Source: an uncultured Eubacteriales bacterium (GTDB taxonomy: Bacteria > Bacillota > Clostridia > Oscillospirales > Acutalibacteraceae). From it: a stretch of 6,654 bases of DNA. A program made the position numbers and the translations under genes. The notes under the pieces are model-generated. The model worked only from the letters and a program-made list of their open reading frames with translations. It ran no database searches and had not been told where the DNA came from. Position 1 is the stretch's first letter, and every line of letters starts with the position of its first letter. Positions 1 through 6,578 of this stretch are shown here, piece by piece. The stretch lies in contig ONRO01000289.1 of NCBI GenBank assembly GCA_900320235.1, positions 1 to 6,654 of the forward strand, given 5' to 3'.

Positions 1-3000
1 ACTGTTATGATAATAGACCTTTGGCTTGATACCGTTCAGCGACAGCATAGATGTATCTGCTGCCCTGAAAATACCTTTCCATGACGTCGGGCTGTCACTT
101 GCGTTTTCAATAATGTCATACAGAATAAGTCCGCTGACAGCACCGCTTGTCTGGTTTTCTACGTTGATATTATAGGTATATTCATCACCCTTGATAACAC
201 ATGTGCGGTCACTGTAAAGTGCAAAGGTATCTGCATTTGCACGGACCTGTTTTCCGACAGCCGTTGAACTGGAACGGGCTATATCTCCAAGGTCCATTGA
301 TTTTGCATACATTCGGTTATATGTGGTATCGGGAGTTGTATCATCACAGTCCAGATTACTCAGATAAGGATCATTCACTGTATTTCTGAAGGGACTGTAA
401 ATATCCTCAATATCTTTTTCATTGACTCTCGGAACAGGATTACCGTTATCCATGAATACCTGCGTATTCTGTCTGCCCAGAGTTTCACTGTCCGTTACAT
501 ATAAGGCGAGGTTGGGCACGCTTTTTGCTGTTGAATAACGCTCCCATGAAACATTCGCCGTAAAGCGTACTCCACAGCCGAAAAACCAGTCTCCGCCGCC
601 GACGACTGTATAATCCTCCGGATTCTCGGGCAGTGTCAGAGTAAAGCGTACAAGATATCTTCCGTTCGTCTTGCCGCCCCATGAAGCCCATGCCGGATCG
701 CTTTCACTGACAATATCAACAGAAACTCCGATCAGCTTATTTCCATGTTCATCAGTTGTTATCCAATTGCTTTCATCGGATATATCAGTATTACTCGTCA
801 GAAAACCTGCAACAGGCATTTCATTGCTTCCGCTGTAACCCTCGAACTCAACGCCGGGCGGCAGAAAATCATAAATATATATTTTTTTCCTTCCGGTGCC
901 CGGCTCGGTATAGGAACTGTTTCCTTTGATAATATCGATATTTTCCTTATAGGCATTGTCTATCTGATAGCCCTCAAAACCTGCAATACGATAGGTCAGA
1001 TGTGCTCTGCCGTGAGTCAGGTCGTTTGAAAGCGTCGAGGTCTTTTCAGCAACAGACTTCCTCTCAAGCCTTGAAAGATCAACATAGTCGTGAACACGTT
1101 TGACCGTGCTCTCCTCACCCTGAGCCGAGAATGCTTCTGCGCTGACGAAATTTTCATCGGTCAGCTTCATATTGTCAGGTATAAGTGTATTTTCTGCTGA
1201 AGCCTGACGGTTTACAAGGTCGTATCTTTTCGGTGTTTCATTTGTCAGCACCTTTTCTTTTGTGCTTATGATATTTCCCTGTCCGTCATCGGCAAGGTTG
1301 TTTTTCTGAACAAGGAAACCTGCGTAATTATGAAGACGAAGGGTAAATGAATCCACCTTTGCAGCCTGATCATCAAAAGCGATATTATCAGGGTCATCTT
1401 TTTCATAAAGATATGATCTCAGTGGCAGGCCGCTTTTCAGTGCCGGAGATTCCTTTTTCACTGCCGCTGTGATCTGCATTTTTACAGATGACTGATAGTC
1501 AATTGTATTATGCTCCACCTTTATACGGAAGGGCTGGCGCTCGTCCTGCATGAATTCCAGGAAAAGCACATTACTGCCGCTGTTTTCATTACTGTAATTT
1601 GTATCATTCAGATAATCCTGCATACTTATGGTCCGATAAGGAACCCACACCGTATTACCGTTGCTGTCCACTTCATAGCTGACATATATATGCCAGTCAC
1701 GGTCCACCGGACTGCCGGAGTTATCTATCAATGCATCCTGACTGATCTCAGACGCACCATAGGTTGACGTATCCTCAACTATATTATAGACACGCTCATT
1801 GACAACTATCTTTGCATTTGTATAGCAATAATCCTCAGGTCCAAGAATACAGGATCCGCCGTAAAGCGAACTGCCGCCTGCACATACACCTATCGGTTCT
1901 GCTGTCAGAATATCATCTGCTGTCACAAGATTGACATAAGAACTGTTATCATAGAAATACGCATATGATTTTGGATGTGTTTCATTAAAGACTGTCGCTG
2001 AGGAATTCACCTGAAAGCTGAAAGTGCTGTCAAACAGATCTGTATCTGATGAATCATACATATCGATCCAGCCCTTTTTGCCGCCTCTTGCCTGCTTGCT
2101 GAGTGTAAATTCATTCTTGACATTCGGCTCTCTTTCAATACGGTGATGAGATGCAGCGGCTGCCCTTGCAATTGTACTGTCCTCCTCATCAAGCGGTTTG
2201 ATAATGATATTGACATCATTCTTGACTTCACGGTATATCTTCTTTGCGTTATAGCTTTTCAGAGACACCTGATCGCCGTTTTCAAGATTAACCTTGATCC
2301 TGTCCAGATGTTCGTCAAGAATACCATTCATATAGTCATTGCAGGCCTTCTGTATCTGTTTTTTGTCAGCGTCATCTCCGGGGTCTTTCCAGCTGTTGAG
2401 AATGAAGGCTCTTACCTCTTCAGTTGTCATATTTTCCAGAACAGACTTCAGTTCAACTGTCTTTGGCAGATTCTCTGTCAGTTCATCGATAAAGTCTACC
2501 ATAAGCGGACTGATTTCAGATTCTTCAGAGGTTTCAAGCTCGCTGTCAAGAATAACTCTGATGATATCCTGAACTACTGAGCGATCCACAAGATTTCCCT
2601 TTGTTTCATCATAATCATCGCCCAATTCCTGTTTTAACAACTGTCCGAGGTTATAATTATCATTTTTTCCTCTGAGGACTGCACCATACGGAATATATAC
2701 CAGACTGCCGTCAGCAGCCTCTTCAAGTGTATCTATACATACGCCGTTTTGCTGATCGGCCGTAACGCCCTGCTGCGGAAAAGCTCCTTTCGGGTATTCT
2801 GCTACAACATAGACCTTTTTATCATAGCTTCCGGTTGTACGCACCTTGTTCAGTCCCTCGCTCTGCTTTTCACTGCTTCGTGAAGGGTCACTGCTTCCAA
2901 GGTACCAGAGCGTATTTCCTCCCGAGGGCACATTATCATAAGTTGTATGATCCCTGAATGTACCATCCCACGGCAAACCTGTTACTCCGACGATTCGTCC

Positions 3001-5115
3001 GCCGTTCTGTCTGTCAGTATTATCGTCCGAAACATGATCACAGATCATACCGGTCTGACTGTCATAATAAGTATAGGTAAGCGGTGTACCGTCCTCATAT
3101 GCCGGCTGACGATTATAATAGCTCAGTGCCTCTTCCATATAAAGGTCAAACGGCTGTGTACAGTTTTTGCCTGAGATATCGACCTCCCACAGTACATAGA
3201 CATTATTGTCGGTATCAATGTTTGCATAATCTCTCTGTTCCTGCGGAATAAATGACAGCACCTGTGACTCTGTATTCAGATCGCCTGAAATATTCGAGGT
3301 CACCTGTCCGACCTTTTTTTCTGCCTTATCCAGTCTTACGTTCGTATCAACTATTCCGCTGAGCTCATGTGCATCTTCATGGAAGCTTAAATAATCCCAT
3401 TTCGGCTGCGGCAGCAGGTTCCTTACAGACGGTTCCTGCACCCAGGCGGTTTTGTCCGCATTCACTCTGTAATAGGTTGTTACTCCGTTAGAGATACGCA
3501 CCTGATACACCGGATCTCCGTTATGGTCAAAATATGTGTTCAGTGTGATCGTTTCGCCGCTCTGTGATTCATTTGCATTATATGAATCACAGATGTAATA
3601 GAATAGTTCACCGTTGCGCTCATATACTTCTGCAATATCAACGGCATTATGAGGCAGATAATTATCATAGTCCTCATCTGTTTCAAGAGGGATCTGGATC
3701 CATTCATCATTATCCTTTCTATAAAATTCCCCATTTATATAATCAAACTTGTATTTCTGTATTTCATGACCTTCAGAATCCTTACTGCAATAATACAGGC
3801 ACACATCATTCATATCTTCTTTTGCATAAAGATAATGCCCTTCTTCAAAGGGATCAGTGAAGCAAAGTGTCGAACCCGAATAATCCAGATCATCTGAAAG
3901 ATATTCATCCCAGCGCAGACTGATCGGCTGAAGGCTTGCCTGGACAGGATCATTAGCAATACTGCCTCTGAAGACCCATCTTTCATTTCCATATTTATAT
4001 TGTACATCGATTTCAGGCTGTATTGTCCAGCTGTCTTCATTGCCTGTAATTGTACCGTCACTTACTGCATCAGGAACATCAAATACATTTATTTCGTCAT
4101 AAACGACCTCAAACCAGTTTGTTCCCGGCTTGATCTTTTCATAGTTGACGATCACATATATTTCTTTTCCTTCGCTGTCATGGTCAATATAGTAGCCGAA
4201 CTGTGTCCGGTTACTTTTTACAATACTGTCCGGTCTTACTACATACAGAGGTGATTCCTCTGTGTTCGGCTGTGGATTTTCACTGTATCTCGGCAGCGCG
4301 ATTCCATCAGCATCACGAATTGTGACCGGGTTTCCGTTCCTGTCCTTGAAAAGCTCTGAAGGCAGAGTTATTACTGCATTTCCGACATCTATTTCCTTGC
4401 CGGTATTCAGGGTAACTGTATATTTTATGCCAAAGTTTTCGCTTCTGTAAATCGAATAGACAGTATCCGACCCTTCAAGTATCTCAGTCGAATATGCTGC
4501 GTTGAAGTTATTGATCTTACTGTCAGTATCATGTCCGAGCGACACAAGCTCTTCCCACTGTTCATCTGTCATTGACGTATTTGTCTGGCGCAGTCCGGAA
4601 CTGTGACTTGCACTCTTTTTCATCAGTGCTGAGCTTTTCTTCAGATTCGTTTGTTTTTCCTGCGCGTCAGTAGTATTTTTACTGCGCTCTGTATCATCAT
4701 TCTCCTGCGATGTACTGAGCCCGAAAACTGCCCTGTTAAGCTCAGGACTGCTGAACACACCAGAATATACCGTCTGCCTGCGAACTGACGGATCATCCGC
4801 ATCGGCAAGCTTCTCATCAACCTCATAGCCTGCAAGCGGCATATTCACAGCGGCTGCACCTGCTCTTGCGTTTTCGGATAATTCCTCGTAAGGCGTGCTG
4901 CTGCTGTCATCCTTTTCCGGCTGTTCCTTAATATCGTCTTTTCCGGGCAGCAGTTCTGTATTGCTGTCCTTCTTCACAGCTGAAGCTGAAGATACAGCCC
5001 CCGCTGTATTTGTGCCGGCAGTAACCACATCTGTCAACGGATAAACAATCAGAACTGCCGCAAACAGAAATGCCGCGATCCTGCCAGCTCTCTTTTTATT
5101 TTTCAGCTTGATCAT
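1..5115 (-). CDS. Giant exported beta-rich surface protein (adhesin-like), 3' end beyond the window
   Basis: The frame is open for exactly 1705 codons from ATG at 5115 to base 1 with no stop, so the C-terminus is missing. The start is supported by GGAGG six bases upstream. Residues 1-33 form a signal peptide: basic KLKNKKRAGR, a hydrophobic core, and a likely signal peptidase I site after VTA (31-33). A charged, Ser/Thr/Lys/Glu-rich linker covers roughly 41-180. Residues 215-350 look like an adhesive beta-sandwich (VITLPSELFKDRNGNPV, then WFEVVYDEINVFDVP). Residues 440-562 hold two related beta-hairpin units. Residues 820-975 are mainly helical and acidic. Residues 1078-1097 are a Gly/Cys-rich loop. 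Residues 1410-1525 resemble a DUF11-type domain (YDFLPPGVEFEGYSG), and 1604-1705 a second such module. There are 14 cysteines. No enzyme motif is visible. A cell-surface adhesin or matrix protein co-expressed with the TasA-like gene upstream is inferred. The anchor (LPXTG or other) cannot be seen. Confidence 0.85.
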   Translation of the reverse strand, partial: MIKLKNKKRAGRIAAFLFAAVLIVYPLTDVVTAGTNTAGAVSSASAVKKDSNTELLPGKDDIKEQPEKDDSSSTPYEELSENARAGAAAVNMPLAGYEVDEKLADADDPSVRRQTVYSGVFSSPELNRAVFGLSTSQENDDTERSKNTTDAQEKQTNLKKSSALMKKSASHSSGLRQTNTSMTDEQWEELVSLGHDTDSKINNFNAAYSTEILEGSDTVYSIYRSENFGIKYTVTLNTGKEIDVGNAVITLPSELFKDRNGNPVTIRDADGIALPRYSENPQPNTEESPLYVVRPDSIVKSNRTQFGYYIDHDSEGKEIYVIVNYEKIKPGTNWFEVVYDEINVFDVPDAVSDGTITGNEDSWTIQPEIDVQYKYGNERWVFRGSIANDPVQASLQPISLRWDEYLSDDLDYSGSTLCFTDPFEEGHYLYAKEDMNDVCLYYCSKDSEGHEIQKYKFDYINGEFYRKDNDEWIQIPLETDEDYDNYLPHNAVDIAEVYERNGELFYYICDSYNANESQSGETITLNTYFDHNGDPVYQVRISNGVTTYYRVNADKTAWVQEPSVRNLLPQPKWDYLSFHEDAHELSGIVDTNVRLDKAEKKVGQVTSNISGDLNTESQVLSFIPQEQRDYANIDTDNNVYVLWEVDISGKNCTQPFDLYMEEALSYYNRQPAYEDGTPLTYTYYDSQTGMICDHVSDDNTDRQNGGRIVGVTGLPWDGTFRDHTTYDNVPSGGNTLWYLGSSDPSRSSEKQSEGLNKVRTTGSYDKKVYVVAEYPKGAFPQQGVTADQQNGVCIDTLEEAADGSLVYIPYGAVLRGKNDNYNLGQLLKQELGDDYDETKGNLVDRSVVQDIIRVILDSELETSEESEISPLMVDFIDELTENLPKTVELKSVLENMTTEEVRAFILNSWKDPGDDADKKQIQKACNDYMNGILDEHLDRIKVNLENGDQVSLKSYNAKKIYREVKNDVNIIIKPLDEEDSTIARAAAASHHRIEREPNVKNEFTLSKQARGGKKGWIDMYDSSDTDLFDSTFSFQVNSSATVFNETHPKSYAYFYDNSSYVNLVTADDILTAEPIGVCAGGSSLYGGSCILGPEDYCYTNAKIVVNERVYNIVEDTSTYGASEISQDALIDNSGSPVDRDWHIYVSYEVDSNGNTVWVPYRTISMQDYLNDTNYSNENSGSNVLFLEFMQDERQPFRIKVEHNTIDYQSSVKMQITAAVKKESPALKSGLPLRSYLYEKDDPDNIAFDDQAAKVDSFTLRLHNYAGFLVQKNNLADDGQGNIISTKEKVLTNETPKRYDLVNRQASAENTLIPDNMKLTDENFVSAEAFSAQGEESTVKRVHDYVDLSRLERKSVAEKTSTLSNDLTHGRAHLTYRIAGFEGYQIDNAYKENIDIIKGNSSYTEPGTGRKKIYIYDFLPPGVEFEGYSGSNEMPVAGFLTSNTDISDESNWITTDEHGNKLIGVSVDIVSESDPAWASWGGKTNGRYLVRFTLTLPENPEDYTVVGGGDWFFGCGVRFTANVSWERYSTAKSVPNLALYVTDSETLGRQNTQVFMDNGNPVPRVNEKDIEDIYSPFRNTVNDPYLSNLDCDDTTPDTTYNRMYAKSMDLGDIARSSSTAVGKQVRANADTFALYSDRTCVIKGDEYTYNINVENQTSGAVSGLILYDIIENASDSPTSWKGIFRAADTSMLSLNGIKPKVYYHNS
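5017..5115 (-). other. Signal peptide of the giant surface protein
   Basis: The first 33 codons encode a basic n-region (KLKNKKRAGR), a hydrophobic stretch (IAAFLFAAVLIVYPL) and a polar end. V31-T32-A33 fits the -3/-1 rule for signal peptidase I. The mature protein would begin GTNTAGAVSS. This is an ordinary Sec signal and differs from the SipW-type signal of the neighbouring upstream gene, so the two proteins may be processed by different peptidases. Confidence 0.75.
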
Positions 5116-5137
5116 CGTTTACCTCCGTTCATAAAAC
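5116..5137 (-). promoter_or_regulatory. Short intergenic gap with Shine-Dalgarno for the giant surface gene
   Basis: Only 22 nt separate the TAG stop of the TasA-like gene from the ATG at 5115. The gap holds GGAGG (5126 to 5122) with a 6-nt spacer, TAAACG, which fixes the start. An ATG at 5132 is out of frame and reaches TGA after six codons, so it is not a start for this gene. There is no terminator or promoter here, so the two genes are probably one transcription unit. Confidence 0.8.
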
Positions 5138-6046
5138 CTATGCAGAAGCAAGCTGCTTGAAGTTTTCGATAGTACCGGGGATTCCCTTCTCCTCAAATTC
5201 CTTCAGCAATATTCCCTCTGCATACACATTAATGGTATAACTCTGGTCGAACACAGTCAGATAATCTTTTTTGTATATGGGACATACCAGCCCGCTGAAC
5301 AGTTTCGGAGTTCCCACACCCGGCTTCAGTACAGCCATCTGTGTATGTTCAGCTTCCAATGGAAGATTGTCATCATCATAAACATACTGTCCCACTCCTC
5401 CGATGGGATTGCCTGCGATATAATAGAAATTCAGGTCAAAGCTTTCTGAGCCTGCTTCTTCATTTGATTCGATCAGAAAACTACTGTATTCATTTTCATT
5501 ACTGTCTGTTTTAGTATTGTTGTAGCGCAAATAATATCTGTTGCCGTCCTGACCGGTCACGACTGTTGCATTTCCCTTTGCAGAATCGTCCGTTGCTGGA
5601 GTTACCGTCAGAACTGTATTATCCTTATCATCAAGCAATGCTTTCAGAATTGCGAGCTTTCTTTCCGTTTCGTTTGCCGGTTTTATATATGTATCTCCCT
5701 GTGGCTGCTGTGAATCACCCGGTGCAAGCCTGAGCTCAAGTCTGAGTCGCACCAGCATATCCATCTCTCCGCTATTTTTTGCATATGGATCTTTTGGTAT
5801 CACCATTCCCGGCTCTGATGCTGCAGCCATTGTTTTTCCTCCGGCATCCCATGCCGGCTCAAAAAGCTCAAGCCCTATATTTTTACTTAACAATCGGTTG
5901 CTTACCTTATCTGTTGATGTAAAAAAGGAAAATGTCATTGACAATGAGAAATAGTATACTCCCAAAGCAACTACAAGCAGAATAATCTTGATCCGGAATC
6001 CGGCGGGCAGTTTTTTCCCGGTCAGTTTTTTTGGAACCAAACTCAT
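5138..6046 (-). CDS. TasA/camelysin-like secreted protein with SipW-type signal peptide
   Basis: This protein of about 302 aa is probably exported and forms or supports an extracellular fibre. Residues 17-39 are a basic-flanked hydrophobic segment (IKIILLVVALGVYYFS). FFTSTDKVSN (41-50) follows where SipW-dependent proteins carry their 'yFtD.d.v.N' cleavage region. IGLELFEPAWD (57-67) and PGMVIPKDPYAKNSGEMD (79-96), then LVRLRLEL, match the family layout of an 'i.L.Ep.wd' strand and a 'pG..i.KdP.v.N.G..d.yVRl' strand. Residues 106-200 are a polar, variable insertion. SYTINVYAEGI (269-279) matches the usual last strand before a short helical tail. There is a single cysteine, at 255. AAAGGAGAGG lies upstream; AGGAG is 9 nt from the ATG at 6046 but only 3 nt from an in-frame ATG at 6052, so 6046 is preferred (304 aa from 6052). 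It is the first gene of the operon, 22 nt before the giant surface gene. The family call rests on pattern memory. A pilin-like or otherwise unrelated surface protein is possible. Confidence 0.75.
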   Translation of the reverse strand: MSLVPKKLTGKKLPAGFRIKIILLVVALGVYYFSLSMTFSFFTSTDKVSNRLLSKNIGLELFEPAWDAGGKTMAAASEPGMVIPKDPYAKNSGEMDMLVRLRLELRLAPGDSQQPQGDTYIKPANETERKLAILKALLDDKDNTVLTVTPATDDSAKGNATVVTGQDGNRYYLRYNNTKTDSNENEYSSFLIESNEEAGSESFDLNFYYIAGNPIGGVGQYVYDDDNLPLEAEHTQMAVLKPGVGTPKLFSGLVCPIYKKDYLTVFDQSYTINVYAEGILLKEFEEKGIPGTIENFKQLASA

Positions 6047-6052
6047 TTTCAT

Positions 6053-6062
6053 CCTCTCCTTT
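6053..6062 (-). promoter_or_regulatory. Ribosome binding site of the TasA-like gene
   Basis: AAAGGAGAGG (6062 to 6053) is a strong Shine-Dalgarno sequence. It decides between two in-frame ATGs: the one at 6046 has a 9-nt spacer from AGGAG, while the one at 6052 has only 3 nt. The reading frame is the same from either. Confidence 0.75.
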
Positions 6063-6080
6063 CATACGTTCTTGTTTGTC

Positions 6081-6107
6081 ATTATAATATTTTATGACTG
6101 ATCGCAA
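6081..6107 (-). promoter_or_regulatory. Candidate promoter, proximal (consensus -10, weak -35)
   Basis: On the minus strand a perfect TATAAT lies at 6086 to 6081. The best upstream hexamer is TTGCGA (6107 to 6102), with a short 15-nt spacer. A start near 6074 would give a leader of about 28 nt that carries the ribosome binding site. The -10 sits inside a GTCAT/ATGAC dyad and the -35 region overlaps a GCAAT/ATTGC dyad, so a regulator may be needed. In DNA this AT-rich, a -10 match can arise by chance. Confidence 0.35.
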
Positions 6108-6157
6108 TACATTGCACATTAATGCTATAATAGGCATAATATTGACTTTATGGTTCT

Positions 6158-6186
6158 ATTATACAACAGATTATGTGAATTTTCAT
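6158..6186 (-). promoter_or_regulatory. Candidate promoter, distal (-35 ATGAAA, 17-nt spacer, -10 TATAAT)
   Basis: On the minus strand ATGAAA (6186 to 6181, 4 of 6 consensus bases) is 17 nt from a perfect TATAAT (6163 to 6158). A transcript would start near 6151 and leave a leader of roughly 100 nt before the TasA-like gene. The spacing is ideal for the housekeeping sigma factor. It is an alternative to the proximal candidate, and both could be used. Confidence 0.4.
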
Positions 6187-6362
6187 TATTTTTCTTTACA
6201 ATTACAAAATATTCTTACAATATAAACAATCAAACCATAAAATAATGCTCCTTCTTTAGTAATTTTATTGTTAAATTCAGACAACTTTTTTAACCTTTTT
6301 GTTAACTTTCATTTTATTTCATTACTTTTACCCCAAAATAATAAATGAAAGCATTGTACAAA

Positions 6363-6378
6363 TGTGTTAATTTACACA
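6363..6378. repeat. Imperfect 16-bp palindrome TGTGT-N6-ACACA
   Basis: The sequence TGTGTTAATTTACACA has perfect 5-bp arms around a six-base AT core. The spacing is that of Crp/Fnr-type sites (TGTGA-N6-TCACA), although the arms differ from that consensus. It lies more than 300 bp upstream of the TasA-like gene, which is far for a direct operator. Confidence 0.35.
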
Positions 6379-6424
6379 CAACTCCTGAAAACATCTTCTG
6401 ATGAACAGGACAGATCCGCTTTCA

Positions 6425-6451
6425 CAGCTGTCTGAGAAAAACAGGCAGCTG
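6425..6451. repeat. Inverted repeat / hairpin, 10-bp arms
   Basis: CAGCTGTCTG (6425-6434) and CAGGCAGCTG (6442-6451) are inverted repeats with one mismatch position, around a 7-nt A-rich loop. No T-tract follows the stem on either strand, so it is not a typical intrinsic terminator. Its role is unknown. Confidence 0.55.
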
Positions 6452-6480
6452 AACTATACAAAATCAATCATGACATCCGC

Positions 6481-6515
6481 CTGTTCTGACTGCTGCTGCG
6501 ACATTATCAGAACAG
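6481..6515. repeat. Perfect 9-bp inverted repeat with 17-nt loop
   Basis: CTGTTCTGA (6481-6489) is the exact reverse complement of TCAGAACAG (6507-6515). The loop contains CTGCTGCTGCG. It lies just beyond the tRNA terminator on the minus strand and has no T-tract. It could be a transcribed structure, a protein-binding dyad or a remnant. Confidence 0.55.
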
Positions 6516-6524
6516 CCATAATGC

Positions 6525-6565
6525 AAAAAAACAAGCGGCTTCCGGAACTTCCGAAAGTCGCTTGT
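6525..6565 (-). terminator. Intrinsic terminator of the tRNA-Thr transcript
   Basis: On the minus strand the arm that begins ACAAGCG (from 6565) folds onto an arm ending CGCTTGT (to 6531). The stem is about 15-17 bp with one A-C mismatch and one G-U pair, and a tight loop around GGAAGTTCC. Seven Ts (6531 to 6525) follow at once. It begins 13 nt after the tRNA 3' end and should separate tRNA transcription from the operon downstream. Confidence 0.88.
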
Positions 6566-6578
6566 ATGCTATATTCAC

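Larger units (their letters stand above)
6053..6524. other. Non-coding region between the tRNA terminator and the operon
   Basis: This stretch of about 470 bp holds no credible gene. From about 6060 to 6390 it is strongly AT-rich, with poly-T and TTAA runs, two candidate minus-strand promoters and several small dyads (6078-6098, 6104-6115, 6363-6378). From about 6395 to 6520 the composition returns to moderate GC and two hairpins appear (6425-6451, 6481-6515). The longer open frames that cross this region run into the tRNA, lack a good ribosome binding site and look spurious. Confidence 0.7.

Noticed and set aside
2143..2580. 145-aa open frame on the + strand
   Set aside because: It lies wholly antisense to the giant gene, whose frame is continuous here. 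It has no convincing ribosome binding site or recognisable family; its hydrophobic stretches can be explained as antisense of acidic coding sequence.
1..5115. Frameshift or pseudogene status of the giant frame
   Set aside because: The frame translates without a stop for 1705 codons with sensible surface-protein composition throughout. The missing end is due only to the window edge.
5907..6137. 76-aa open frame on the - strand overlapping the start of the TasA-like gene
   Set aside because: It is a shifted frame over the leader and signal region, and the strong AAAGGAGAGG serves the ATG at 6046 instead.
6053..6150. c-di-GMP or other known riboswitch in the operon leader
   Set aside because: No recognisable conserved core is present, and the sequence is too AT-rich with only weak dyads.
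6425..6451. Second intrinsic terminator
   Set aside because: The stem is adequate but no T-tract follows it on either strand; the T-run on the minus strand is in the loop.
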